Part shown: positions 41,272-50,260 of the stretch, piece after piece
Position numbering within the stretch: position 1 is the first letter of the stretch
Layout: every line of letters begins with the position of its first letter
NCBI RefSeq assembly: GCF_014202345.1
Contig: NZ_JACHGO010000007.1
Coordinates: forward strand, 163,745 to 227,744
Source: Desulfovibrio intestinalis
GTDB lineage: Bacteria; Desulfobacterota; Desulfovibrionia; Desulfovibrionales; Desulfovibrionaceae
DNA: 64,000 bases
Reading direction: 5' to 3'
The notes under the pieces: generated by a model
Told to the model about the DNA's origin: nothing
Database searches by the model: none
Seen by the model: only the letters and a program-made list of their open reading frames with translations
Position numbers and translations under genes: made by a program

Positions 41272-43023
41272 ATGGCCCCCGAGACAAAAAATATCACCCC
41301 CTCCACCGCCGATTCCCCCTGTTCAGCCGCCACAGATTCTGCGGCAGACACAACAAACAAGCCCGGCGTGGACTTCATTCGTGCCCGTATCATTGAAGAC
41401 AATGCCACTGGCCGTTACGACGGCAGGGTTCATACGCGCTTTCCTCCCGAACCGAACGGATACCTGCACCTGGGGCACGCCAAATCCATCTGTTTGAACT
41501 TTGGCGTTGCCAGAGAATTCAACGGCCTGTGCAACCTGCGCTTTGACGATACCAACCCCACCAAGGAAGAGCAGGAATACGTCGACTCCATCCGCGAGGA
41601 CGTGCGCTGGCTTGGCGGCGACTGGCAGGACCGCGAATTCTACGCCTCCAATTATTTTGAAAAGCTGTACGCCTACGCCGAGCAGCTTATCACCATAGGC
41701 AAGGCCTATGTGGACGACCTCTCGGCGGAAGAAATCCGCGAACACCGGGGCACCCTCACCGAACCGGGACGCGAAAGCCCCTGGCGCAACCGCAGTGTTG
41801 AAGAAAACCTCGACCTGTTCCGCCGCATGCGCGCGGGCGAATTTGCCGATGGCGAACGCGTGCTGCGCGCCAAGATCGACATGACTTCGCCCAACCTTGT
41901 CATGCGCGACCCCACGCTGTACCGCATTCGTCACGCCGCGCATCACCGCACGGGCGACACGTGGTGCATCTACCCCATGTACGACTACACGCACTGCCTG
42001 TCGGACTCCATTGAGGGCATCACCCACTCGCTCTGCACGCTGGAATTTATCAACAACCGCGAACTGTACGACTGGGTACTCGAAACCCTTGGCGCTTACC
42101 GCCCGCAGCAGATTGAATTTGCCCGCCTCAACCTCACCTACACGGTGCTTTCCAAGCGCAAGCTCATCCAGCTTGTGAAAGAAGGCCACGTTCACGGCTG
42201 GGACGACCCCCGCATGCCCACACTCTGCGGCCTGCGCCGCCGGGGCGTGCCGCCCGAAGCCCTGCGCGAGTTCTGCTCCCGCATCGGCATGGCGCGTGCA
42301 GACTCCACAGTGGAATACTCCATGCTGGAATTCTGCGTGCGCGAACACCTCAACGCCAACGCAGCGCGGGCTATGGCCGTACTTGATCCCATCAAGGTGG
42401 TCATTGAAAACTACCCTGAAGGCCAGGTGGAAGAATTCACCATGCCCTACCACCCTGAAGACGAAAGCTACGGCAGCCGTACGGTTCCCTTCTCGCGTGA
42501 ATTGTACATCGAGCGCGACGACTTCCGCATGGAGCCGCCCAAGAAGTACCACCGCCTCGCCCCCGGCGCGGAGGTGCGCCTGCGCTACGCCTACTTCATC
42601 ACCTGCCGCGAGGCTATTCTGGACGACGCTGGTAACGTGATCGAACTGCGCTGCGTGTACGATCCCGAAAGCCGTGGCGGCCAAAGCCCGGATGGGCGCA
42701 AGGTCAAGGGCACAATCCACTGGGTATCGGCCCCGCATGCCATCCCGGCAGAAGTACGCCTGTACGACCAGCTTTTTGCCGCTGAAAATCCCAATGCGTC
42801 TCCCGAAGGCCAGACGTTTCTGGATTATATCAATCCTCAGTCCCTCACGGTTGTTGAAGGTCTGCTGGAACCAGCCCTGGCTACCCTGCCTGTTGGCGAC
42901 AAGATACAGTTCGAGCGTCTGGGCTATTTCTGTAAAGACAAGGACAGCACAGATGCCCGCCCTGTCTTTAACCGCACGACGACCCTGCGCGACACCTGGG
43001 CCAAGCAGGAAAAGAAGGGATAA
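41272..43023 (+). CDS. glnS: Glutaminyl-tRNA synthetase
   Basis: Class I synthetase of about 583 residues that attaches glutamine to tRNA-Gln. The HIGH-type motif is [15 protein letters not shown] and the KMSKS-type loop [18 protein letters not shown] and the two C-terminal beta-barrel anticodon-binding domains ([25 protein letters not shown]) are present. About 35 low-complexity Ser/Thr/Ala residues precede the core. Two starts are possible: ATG 41260 with AGGAAG only 2 bp away, or ATG 41272 with GGAG six bases away, used here. It is a single gene. Confidence 0.97.
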   Translation: MAPETKNITPSTADSPCSAATDSAADTTNKPGVDFIRARIIEDNATGRYDGRVHTRFPPEPNGYLHLGHAKSICLNFGVAREFNGLCNLRFDDTNPTKEEQEYVDSIREDVRWLGGDWQDREFYASNYFEKLYAYAEQLITIGKAYVDDLSAEEIREHRGTLTEPGRESPWRNRSVEENLDLFRRMRAGEFADGERVLRAKIDMTSPNLVMRDPTLYRIRHAAHHRTGDTWCIYPMYDYTHCLSDSIEGITHSLCTLEFINNRELYDWVLETLGAYRPQQIEFARLNLTYTVLSKRKLIQLVKEGHVHGWDDPRMPTLCGLRRRGVPPEALREFCSRIGMARADSTVEYSMLEFCVREHLNANAARAMAVLDPIKVVIENYPEGQVEEFTMPYHPEDESYGSRTVPFSRELYIERDDFRMEPPKKYHRLAPGAEVRLRYAYFITCREAILDDAGNVIELRCVYDPESRGGQSPDGRKVKGTIHWVSAPHAIPAEVRLYDQLFAAENPNASPEGQTFLDYINPQSLTVVEGLLEPALATLPVGDKIQFERLGYFCKDKDSTDARPVFNRTTTLRDTWAKQEKKG

Positions 43024-43165
43024 CAACCGCGGTCAGCATTTTTTGCAGATACAGGGGCGCCGCCCACGGCGTGGAGCAACCCCAAACAACTGATTGAAAA
43101 TCAGCATGTTAGCAAATATCTGCAATTTAAAGTACAATTGGCTTGTCAGACATGCATTTTGGCAC

Positions 43166-43194
43166 TTGACAGGCAAATCGCCAATATATATATT
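43166..43194 (+). promoter_or_regulatory. Sigma-70 promoter of tRNA-Lys
   Basis: Perfect -35 TTGACA, 17 nt, -10 TATATT; transcription would begin near 43201, six bases before the tRNA. Confidence 0.75.
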
Positions 43195-43206
43195 GCGCGT
43201 CTCAAC

Positions 43207-43282
43207 GGGTCGTTAACTCAGCAGGTAGAGTATCTGCCTTTTAAGCAGAGAGTCGCAGGTTCGAACCCCGCACGACCCACCA
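43207..43282 (+). tRNA. tRNA-Lys(UUU)
   Basis: Acceptor GGGTCGT pairs with ACGACCC, discriminator A and encoded CCA follow. D arm AACTCAGCAGGTAGAGT, anticodon loop CTTTTAA giving UUU, and T loop GGTTCGAACCCC are all normal. Confidence 0.96.
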
Positions 43283-43291
43283 AGAAATACC

Positions 43292-43320
43292 AGGCGGTTA
43301 GCTTTAAAAGCTAACCGCCT
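43292..43320 (+). terminator. tRNA-Lys terminator
   Basis: AGGCGGTTAGC and GCTAACCGCCT pair around TTTAAAA and are followed by TTTTCTATTTTT. Confidence 0.8.
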
Positions 43321-43330
43321 TTTCTATTTT

Positions 43331-44023
43331 TGGATGAATTATCGACACCCTCATGGCCGTATATATTCAAAACGGCCCACATCAGAATATTTTCTGCACG
43401 CATAAAACCATACGCATCGCAACGCATGCGTACGCACCATTTGCATTCTTAAGCAGTCAAAATGCGTCGGCCACAGATCCATCTGCACAGATCCGCCTTT
43501 CACAGCCCCCGCCTGATTCCGCCACATTTCATTGATAGCATATGGCTCGGCCTTAATTAAATTTACACTGCGCTATCCCCAATCCACACGCGCTCATTTT
43601 TTTATCCGTGCATCCATTAAAAATATTTAATAGATAAATAGAACCCAAAAACCACCTCCGCACAGCCCAATCACTCCGCCCCAGTAAGGGCATGACCTGC
43701 GCCTTCAATCTAGTTTTCGAAAAAACGCACTTCATTCATAGAAACATCGAATACATATACTTACGCCCATCAACATGCTTAGATTGTAAAAATTTGTGAA
43801 TCAGATCGCCCGTGGCGCATCACGCGCGCCCGGCAAATCAAGCTAATGGCATACGGAATTTCCAGATCTGGATTTCCCGGCAACGCAGGGTGCAAATCAG
43901 ATTGTAGCCAGCACATAACTTGCGTGCATGATCAGAGCAATCGTCACCTGTTCTGAATGTGCAGCAGCAATCTTCTGATGTGAAAATCCACCCTGTCAGT
44001 ACAGCCAGAAAGAGGGTTGGCTT
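43331..44023. other. About 700-base gap between tRNA-Lys and the HD-GYP gene
   Basis: The stretch is AT-rich for this genome. No coding frame with a ribosome site, no hairpin repeat and no convincing promoter were found. The HD-GYP reading frame may begin before its first ATG, near 44024. Confidence 0.4.
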
Positions 44024-44065
44024 ATTAATCCCGTTAAAATACCCATTTCTGATGCCGAACCTGGA

Positions 44066-45211
44066 ATGTACATTGTCAATCCAGGCATCTCATGGCTCAA
44101 GTCCCCACTGTTATACATGCAGGAAGGGCCTATCTCCTCGCATGCCGATATCCACGCCATAATGAGGCAGGGATACACTGAAGTATATCATGACCCCAGC
44201 CGATTTCGCCAATCCAGCAGCGGCCAAAGCGCGCCCGTACCTGTCGGTGATATATGGCCAGATCATACAGCGCCCAAAGTTGCCCTGGGCGAAGAAATGC
44301 CTCGGGCACGAACGACCTATGCCGAAACCTTTGAGCACGTTAAAGACCTGATGCAGGACGCACGGGGAGGCGCTGTAGACCTGGCAGCGTCACAGCCGTA
44401 TATTGAAGCCATTATCAAAAGCCTCGGCCGCAATGGCGACGCTCTTCTTTCTCTGACGAAACTCAGACGGTGCGACAAATACGCCTATACGCACTCCGTC
44501 AATGTAGCCATATTTTCTGTGGCTTATGCGCATTATCTTGGTCTTCCCGAAAACAAGCTGCACCTTGTGGGGCTGGCTGGTCTTTTTCATGATTTTGGCA
44601 AGATCTTCATTCCCCAGGCAATACTTGACGCGCCGCGCAAGCTCACCAGTGCCGAGCGTGACATCATGCAGGCGCATGTTCTGCTGGGCTATAACCACCT
44701 TGTAAAAGAAAAAGATATACGGCCTGAAGTGCTGCAAGGCGTGATGCAGCATCATGAAAAATATAATGGGTCGGGCTACCCAAACCGGCTGCGCGGTAGC
44801 AAAATAAGCATCTATGGCCTCATTCTTTCATTGAGCGACCATTATGACGCCCTTTCATCCAAAAGAGTCTATAAAGAGCCAATGCCAGCCAACGTCGCTC
44901 TGGCTGTAATGTACAAAATGCGTGAAGAGGCCTGGGCCCCCGGCTATGTTGAACGCTTCATCAAAATGATGGGTGTTTACCCAGTGGGAACGCCAGTGCT
45001 GCTGTCCAATGGCGAGCGCGGCGCGGTTTGTCACTCCAATCCAGAATACCCGACCCTGCCCAAAGTCATGATTGCCCTTAATCCTGCCGGACGGCCAGTC
45101 CCCCCCAGGCTCAGAGATCTGCGCGAACATCCCGGGCTGGATATTGAGCGCTCGCTCACAGGCAATGATGCAGAAATGCTGGACGTAGGCATGCTGCTAT
45201 CGCACGCCTGA
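44066..45211 (+). CDS. HD-GYP domain protein, probable c-di-GMP phosphodiesterase
   Basis: Protein of 381 residues from the first ATG. An N-terminal DUF3391-like part (MYIVNPGISWLKSPLLYMQEG) precedes the HD-GYP domain at about 130-310: His143, HD at 175-176 (LFHDFGK), HHE at 229-231 and GYP at 236-238, then SDHYDALSSKRVY. In HHEKYNGSGYP an Asn replaces the usual Asp before GxGYP. It should hydrolyse cyclic di-GMP and so favour motility over attachment. The family N-terminus VKIPISDAEPG is encoded in frame just upstream of the ATG, so the true start may be a rare codon such as ATT at 44024 behind AGAGGG. Monocistronic. Confidence 0.88.
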   Translation: MYIVNPGISWLKSPLLYMQEGPISSHADIHAIMRQGYTEVYHDPSRFRQSSSGQSAPVPVGDIWPDHTAPKVALGEEMPRARTTYAETFEHVKDLMQDARGGAVDLAASQPYIEAIIKSLGRNGDALLSLTKLRRCDKYAYTHSVNVAIFSVAYAHYLGLPENKLHLVGLAGLFHDFGKIFIPQAILDAPRKLTSAERDIMQAHVLLGYNHLVKEKDIRPEVLQGVMQHHEKYNGSGYPNRLRGSKISIYGLILSLSDHYDALSSKRVYKEPMPANVALAVMYKMREEAWAPGYVERFIKMMGVYPVGTPVLLSNGERGAVCHSNPEYPTLPKVMIALNPAGRPVPPRLRDLREHPGLDIERSLTGNDAEMLDVGMLLSHA

Positions 45212-45295
45212 CTTCAATACTTCATCGCATGTTATCGCTGCGTTTAACGAAAACACCGCAAACAGGCATGACAATTCGTGCCCCGGACATAAAAA

Positions 45296-45316
45296 AACCC
45301 CGGGCTGACCGGGGTT
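45296..45316 (-). terminator. Terminator after minus-strand EamA gene
   Basis: AACCCCGG and CCGGGGTT form a tight stem; on the minus strand seven T follow. It may also stop transcription from the HD-GYP gene. Confidence 0.7.
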
Positions 45317-45491
45317 CAAGTTCAAAAACCATACACTCTCATTTTTGCTGTCCAGCAGCGTGCGCTAGCCTGCCTGCAAGGGCTCGCACTCTGGAGCCTG
45401 CAAAAAGGGTAAAAGTTTCTAATACACTGACCGACGATCAGCCCCACCGCCACGCAAAAATTTCAGACCGTTGAACACCACGAACCGCCAG

Positions 45492-46379
45492 CTACGTTTT
45501 CTGGCTTACAGCCACCCCGCCCAATACCAATGCCGAAGCAAAGCACTGCTCCACTGTGAGCCGCTCGCCCAGTATTATCATACCCAAAATAAGCGTAAAC
45601 ACCGGGATCAGATTCATAAACATGCTGGCCCTGGCTGCGGGCATACGGCTGATGCTGAAGTTATACAGCGAGTAAGCGCCAAACGACACGCCAAGGCCAA
45701 GGTAGACAATACTGCTCCAAGCCAGAAAAGTACCCCCGCCTTCCGGCAGCCCCATGCCCGGAATAACGAGCACCGGGGCGAAAAAGAGCACACCCGCCCA
45801 GGATTGCAGCGCGGTAATGAACAAGGGCGTATAGCCACGCGAAAGCCGCCGCACGCAAATTGCGCACAAGGCAGCAAAGGCCATACCGCTGACCTGCAAG
45901 AAATTTCCAAGCAAGGGATTGGGCGCGTGTTCATTGGCCACAGCCCCCAAACTCAGCCATATCGCCCCGCAAATCGCAATAAGGCAACCAGCCCAGGCCG
46001 TAAGGCTTATCTTTTCTTTCAATAGCAAATAACCAAAAGCGCCAACAAAGATCGGCAGCGTGGCGCTGAGCATTCCCGCTTGCGAAGCGGACGTATATTT
46101 AAGGGCGTAGCCTTCAAAAATAAAATACATACAGGGTTCGCAAAGCGCCAGAATCAAAAAAATGCGCCAGTCTCCCCTGGAGTACTGCTGCTTTTTCAGC
46201 ATGGATGGCAAAAACACCAAAAAAGTAATGGATGATACAACCAGAAGTAAAAAAATCATGGTCATAGGATGAAAGACCTGTAGGGCAAACTTCATTGCCA
46301 CATAAGATCCACCCCAAAGGATGGTGGCCAATACAGCGGCAAGTGGTCCGGCATAACTGTAAACATCAGCCTTAGACAT
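45492..46379 (-). CDS. EamA/DMT family transporter
   Basis: Membrane protein of 295 residues with ten hydrophobic segments in two EamA repeats (AAVLATILWGGSYVAMKFAL and RMPAARASMFMNLIPVFTLI). The GGxWxxxK-like and NLxPV motifs are usual in DMT exporters. The ATG at 46379 has GGAGG seven bases upstream, so an earlier in-frame start at 46409 is rejected. An inverted repeat lies about 110 bp upstream at 46487. Substrate unknown. It stands alone between the HD-GYP gene and the exported-protein pair. Confidence 0.88.
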   Translation of the reverse strand: MSKADVYSYAGPLAAVLATILWGGSYVAMKFALQVFHPMTMIFLLLVVSSITFLVFLPSMLKKQQYSRGDWRIFLILALCEPCMYFIFEGYALKYTSASQAGMLSATLPIFVGAFGYLLLKEKISLTAWAGCLIAICGAIWLSLGAVANEHAPNPLLGNFLQVSGMAFAALCAICVRRLSRGYTPLFITALQSWAGVLFFAPVLVIPGMGLPEGGGTFLAWSSIVYLGLGVSFGAYSLYNFSISRMPAARASMFMNLIPVFTLILGMIILGERLTVEQCFASALVLGGVAVSQKT

Positions 46380-46486
46380 AACAAAGCCTCCACAAGAATT
46401 TTTCTCCAAAAATGACAGCAGGTATTTTTGGGTTGCAGTAAAAATTCTAACAGGTATTTTACTCCTATCAAACTTAAATATTTGAT

Positions 46487-46512
46487 AAACATTCCTCCAT
46501 AGAGGAATGTTT
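46487..46512. promoter_or_regulatory. Inverted repeat upstream of EamA gene
   Basis: AAACATTCCTC and GAGGAATGTTT are perfect 11-bp arms separated by CATA. It could be an operator for the minus-strand transporter or a terminator. Positions 46513-46818 hold no other feature I can support. Confidence 0.4.
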
Positions 46513-46818
46513 TATATCGGATTATCGGCCTTTCAAATTATTCTTGAAACCCCACACCAATGGTTAAAGTTTTATTTACAGTTCTGACTCTCTCCCTCAG
46601 CCACAGGGCCATACACCACGCGGCATATGACACCAGGCACTCCTTTTTGGGGAGCATCCTGACCCTGCTGCATTTTTTCCCAACAAGCGATATCATTTAA
46701 ATGGCGGCCCGATACTGTGAAGCTGTAACGGGCGACCTGGCTCTGAGGGCCAACGGCCCTGCTGGCTATTCAGGCCGATTGACGCTAGCCTTTTTTACAA
46801 AAGGCACTGGAGGAGAAT

Positions 46819-47385
46819 GTGCAGAAGTTACGCCTTGGCGTGTTTGCCGCAATATTGATCGCTCTTGCCTGCAGCCCGGCGCTGGCAGGCCCACAGGACA
46901 GCCTCCGCAAGTTGACCGCAGGCATGTGGGCCTTTCAGGCACAAAACAAGGAAGGTTTGCCCCCCTGCCCCCTTACAGAGGATGAGGCAAAAGAGTTGAC
47001 CGCCTGGATAACGTCAGAGTACCAAAAACAGGGACAGCAACTTGCCCCGGAACAGGCGGTCATGATGGCTGGTCTGCTGGCAGGATACGCGGCAGCGACG
47101 GATGGCCCCAAAAAAATGGGCACAAACAAAAAGACGGCAGGCGCTGTGCCTGATTTTGATATTGAGGCTTACTGCAAGCAAGTTGCACAGGGCAGCCATG
47201 TGATTGAGTCGGGCTGCGTTGATGGCGAGCACGAAGCCAAGGCTGCCATCGCCAGCATGACGGATGTACCGGAAAACACCCTGCGGCACTGCACCGAGGT
47301 GGCGCAGACGGGCCGGGAAAGTTACATGGTCATGCACAGCTGCATCAAGATGGAGCTGAACGCCAAAAAGCGTACGGGCCAATAG
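46819..47385 (+). CDS. Periplasmic Cys-rich protein of unknown function
   Basis: Protein of 188 residues with a signal peptide (LGVFAAILIALACSPALA, cleavage near 23). The mature part has five cysteines. Two segments share a pattern: YCKQVAQGSHVIESGC-(V)DGEHEAK and HCTEVAQTG...HSC-(I)KMELNAK, that is Cys, two residues, V-A, then Cys and E-x2-AK. This suggests a duplicated disulfide-bonded helical motif. The start is GTG with GGAGG five bases upstream. A lipoprotein gene follows 21 bp later, so the two are probably one transcript. I do not recognise the family name. Confidence 0.75.
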   Translation: MQKLRLGVFAAILIALACSPALAGPQDSLRKLTAGMWAFQAQNKEGLPPCPLTEDEAKELTAWITSEYQKQGQQLAPEQAVMMAGLLAGYAAATDGPKKMGTNKKTAGAVPDFDIEAYCKQVAQGSHVIESGCVDGEHEAKAAIASMTDVPENTLRHCTEVAQTGRESYMVMHSCIKMELNAKKRTGQ

Positions 47386-47406
47386 CCCGCTGCTAAAGGA
47401 GCTGCT

Positions 47407-47823
47407 ATGAAAAAATTTGCATGGCTTTTTATATTTCTGCTTTTGGCCGGTTGCGGCAGCAATCTCGAAAAACTCGACGGCAAGTGGCAGGGAGACCCCA
47501 CGGCCACCGTGGCTCTGGCCAGCCCGGAAGTGCAGAAAGATTTTGCCGAAATTCCCTTTGTAACCAAAATGCTTGAGGGCATCGTGCAAAATTTCCGTCT
47601 GGATGTTGACGCCAGAAACAAAACCATTGCCTTTGCACTGGGCAATATCGCCTACACTGGCGGGTTTACCGTTGTGTCCGACAAGGGCGATACCCTCACC
47701 CTCAAGAACGACAACGGCAACACGCTCAACTTTGTTCTCAAGGACCCGAACACGGTCATTCTTAAAAATGACGGCAAAACGGACGGCAAGCTCGACCAGC
47801 TGGTGCTCAAGCGCGTACAATAG
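47407..47823 (+). CDS. Lipoprotein of unknown function
   Basis: Protein of 138 residues with a short signal and lipobox LLAGC at 13-17 (Cys17 would be lipidated). The mature part is probably beta-rich with GKWQGDPTATVAL, TIAFALGNIAYTGGFTVVSD and NTLNFVLKDPNTVILKND, reminiscent of small lipocalin-like folds, but no family is recognised. AAAGGAG lies before the ATG. It is the second gene of a pair with the Cys-rich periplasmic protein, and a strong terminator follows. Confidence 0.8.
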   Translation: MKKFAWLFIFLLLAGCGSNLEKLDGKWQGDPTATVALASPEVQKDFAEIPFVTKMLEGIVQNFRLDVDARNKTIAFALGNIAYTGGFTVVSDKGDTLTLKNDNGNTLNFVLKDPNTVILKNDGKTDGKLDQLVLKRVQ

Positions 47824-47964
47824 CCCGGTCCTCAGGATGCCCTCCGGGCAGATAACTTTTCGCAGAATACCTTTTCAACGTTACAGCACTCTGGCTGCAG
47901 TTCAGGCAAGCGCTGCATATAAGCGCTTGCGGACCCGCATGTCAGATGTATAGGCATATAAACA

Positions 47965-48005
47965 AAGAGCGCAGCCTTCGTAACAAATACGAAGGCTGCG
48001 CTCTT
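47965..48005 (+). terminator. Terminator after lipoprotein gene
   Basis: AAGAGCGCAGCCTTCGTA pairs perfectly (18 bp) with TACGAAGGCTGCGCTCTT over a 5-nt loop. Confidence 0.8.
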
Positions 48006-48429
48006 CTCATAGTACTTGCGCATATGGTTATGTTGCTAGCCGCAATGCTAGCTCACCGCTTCATGCCTCCCCGGCTTTGTTTTGTAGCTAGAACGCGGGC
48101 ATAGCAGAAGCGCAAACCAGCTACCGTCGTTGCCCGCAAACCAGTCAGAACCCTACACCAAATAGCATATTCTGGTGGTGATTAACGCGGGGAGTGCATA
48201 TCCCTAATATTTAAGAGCCGTTTGTTACGGCGAACTTTGTTCACGCAACTGCCAGAGCATTTCAAGGGAAGATTGCTCTATATTGAGCCAGAAGCTGTAG
48301 ACTAGCCATTCTTGATGCACATGACTTCTTTAGGTCCACTGGTGGTTAAACCATCTAACGTTCATTTAAGATACATGCGCCGCGCGGTCCCTGTTTGCCA
48401 AAGTTGCGGGATGCGCGTAGGAAATTTTC
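48006..48429. other. 424-base gap upstream of third EamA gene
   Basis: It contains a weak partial copy of the dispersed repeat near 48243-48288 (CAGAGCATTTCAAGG...TTGCTCT) and the AGGAAA ribosome site of the next gene. No coding frame is supported. Confidence 0.35.
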
Positions 48430-49266
48430 ATGCCTGCCTATATAGTGCTTACAGTTCTCTTTGCGGCACTGCTGCACGCCTTGTGGAACATTATCGTCAA
48501 GGGCGGAGAGAACAAACTCTTTGAAACGGGCTTGAATGCGCTGGGAGCCGGACTCGGCGCAGTATGCATAGTGCCGTTCCTGCCGCCGCTTTTGCCTGAG
48601 GCCTGGCCGAATCTTGCCATGTCCTGCATTTGTCACTTCACGTATTACATCTGCATTGCTGAAGCGTACAAGAAGGCAGACCTTTCTTTCAGCTACACTA
48701 TCATGCGTGGCTGCGCGCCCCTGCTGACATCATTGGCCATGCTTTTCTTCGGTGTAAGCCTGAGCCTGGGCGCATGGGGCGGCGTGCTGCTGCTGTGTTG
48801 CGGCATATTCTGTCTTGCTGGAGACAACGCACGGCGCGGCGCAGACAGAAGCGCCATATTGCTTTCCCTGCGCACATCCTTTGTCATTATGGGCTACACG
48901 CTGGCAGACGGCATGGGCGCACGGCACAGCGGCAATGCCGTAAGCTATGCCTGCTGGATTTTCGTACTCAACATTATACCGCTGAACGCCTTCATTTTCT
49001 GGCGTCACGGCCTGGATTATGCCCGCTATATCCGCAAAAGAGCCCTTATTGGCGCTTTCGGCGGTTTGGCTGGTCTGGGGTCATACGGCATAGCCATATG
49101 GGCAATGACCATCGCCCCCATCGCGATGGTGGCGGCCCTGCGCGAAACCTCGGTAATTTTCGGCATGCTGCTGGCCGTGCTTTTGCTTCATGAAAAATTC
49201 ACGGTCTGGCGGGGAGTGGCCGTAGCTCTTGTGGCGTGTGGAGCCATACTTATGAAGCTGGCATAA
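48430..49266 (+). CDS. EamA/DMT family transporter
   Basis: Membrane protein of 278 residues with about ten hydrophobic segments (VLTVLFAALLHALWNIIVKG at the start, ALRETSVIFGMLLAVLLLHE near the end). The HALWN and RETSV features are typical of a DMT subgroup that includes transporters linked to phosphonate clusters, though no phosphonate gene is nearby. The ATG has AGGAAA upstream. Substrate unknown. The gene stands alone; a dispersed repeat copy follows it. Confidence 0.87.
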   Translation: MPAYIVLTVLFAALLHALWNIIVKGGENKLFETGLNALGAGLGAVCIVPFLPPLLPEAWPNLAMSCICHFTYYICIAEAYKKADLSFSYTIMRGCAPLLTSLAMLFFGVSLSLGAWGGVLLLCCGIFCLAGDNARRGADRSAILLSLRTSFVIMGYTLADGMGARHSGNAVSYACWIFVLNIIPLNAFIFWRHGLDYARYIRKRALIGAFGGLAGLGSYGIAIWAMTIAPIAMVAALRETSVIFGMLLAVLLLHEKFTVWRGVAVALVACGAILMKLA

Positions 49267-49366
49267 AAAACCGCCGGGCAACGTAAGGCTGCTCGGCGAT
49301 TTTCAGTCTTGGCACGCACGCATCCACAGGACCAGAGCGTGCCGAAAAATTTTCATCCTGTCCCGA

Positions 49367-49513
49367 ACAGATTAATTTTGAAACGTATTACATTTCAAAA
49401 CTGTCATTCTATCGAAGATGCGGTTTGCGGCAGAATCCACACTGCGTTGCGGCGCGCTCCACTCTTGTGCAGCGTTGAAGCACTTAAACTTTTTCAAAGC
49501 TAGAGTGCTCTAG
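49367..49513 (+). repeat. Dispersed intergenic multi-hairpin repeat, copy E
   Basis: Contains AACAGATTAATTTTGAAACG, CATTTCAAAACTGTCATTCT, GGCAGAATCCAC, GCGTTGCGGCGCGCTC, CTCTTGTG and a closing CTAGAGTGCTCTAG. The order equals the reverse complement of copies A and F. Confidence 0.6.
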
Positions 49514-49666
49514 AATACAGCAAGCATCTCTGTTTCTGGCGCAGCAGCGATGAGCCCCTTCTCCATAAACTGCCTAGCCTGCTGGCCTGAGAACCAATCC
49601 CGCATCCAAGTGCGCGGGCGCCATCGCAGAAGCGCAGTCGCCGTAATCGCTTGTGCCGTAGCTAGA

Positions 49667-50017
49667 TCAGATTCGCATCCGCCGCATCTGTTCATTACTC
49701 ACACCCATACGCTTCATGCACATGTCAAAATAGGCCCGCCAGGGAAAATAGCTGGTATCACCCCGCCACTCCGGATTCATTGAAGTCGCTTCCCTTCTGC
49801 ATTGCCGGTAGGCTTCAAGATCCTGCTGTTCTTCAAACGTCAGCGGCCGCCGCTCGTGGTGGGTGCAGGCTCCCATGCAAAGAACAAGGGCAAGGCAGAG
49901 CGCAAGCATCAGGCTGAACCGGACGCGTACAGGTATGCGCGCTGAAGCAGGATTGGATTTGTTCGGCCGCAGCAGATTTTGCATGTGGCGTGACAAGGCA
50001 GTTGCTGTCTTTTTCAT
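49667..50017 (-). CDS. Small lipoprotein of unknown function
   Basis: Protein of 116 residues. A basic N-terminal stretch of about 30 residues precedes a hydrophobic signal (FSLMLALCLALVLCMGAC) with a lipobox ending in Cys50. The mature part is short and charged (FEEQQDLEAYRQCRREATSM, then YFDMCMKRMGVS) with two more cysteines. The ATG at 50017 has GGAGG four bases upstream; earlier in-frame ATGs are possible. No family is recognised. It stands alone between a repeat copy and the cyd genes. Confidence 0.6.
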   Translation of the reverse strand: MKKTATALSRHMQNLLRPNKSNPASARIPVRVRFSLMLALCLALVLCMGACTHHERRPLTFEEQQDLEAYRQCRREATSMNPEWRGDTSYFPWRAYFDMCMKRMGVSNEQMRRMRI

Positions 50018-50203
50018 ATGCCCTCCGCAAAGCCTTTTCATATTTATGCCGCCCCGACCAGCTTGCCGACCCAAAATCCAGGTGTTCCGTCAGGCATTGC
50101 ATAGGCGATTCGCCCTGAAAACAAATGCCTGAAATTTACCGGACGGCAGGCCGTTTTTTCTGGCAGCCGCTGTCACAATCTTTACCTTTTCCTGTTGAAC
50201 GCA

Positions 50204-50233
50204 CAAGGCCGCCCCCTTGCGGGCGCGGCCTTG
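50204..50233 (-). terminator. Terminator after cydB
   Basis: CAAGGCCGC pairs with GCGGCCTTG, with inner C/G pairing, 28 bp beyond the cydB stop on the minus strand. Confidence 0.65.
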
Positions 50234-50260
50234 ATTATAACTGAGGTGCTGACGCTGCGC

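Noticed and set aside
41323..43026. 567-codon minus-strand frame over glnS
   Set aside because: Antisense shadow of an unmistakable GlnS; caused by high GC at third positions.
44035..44061. Sigma-28-like sequence TAAA-N15-GCCGAACC before the HD-GYP ATG
   Set aside because: Lies inside what appears to be coding sequence for the family N-terminus and matches only the first half of the -10.
49510..49695. 61-codon minus-strand frame after the small lipoprotein
   Set aside because: Overlaps the lipoprotein end in another frame and lacks a ribosome site; perhaps a decayed gene, but nothing recognised.
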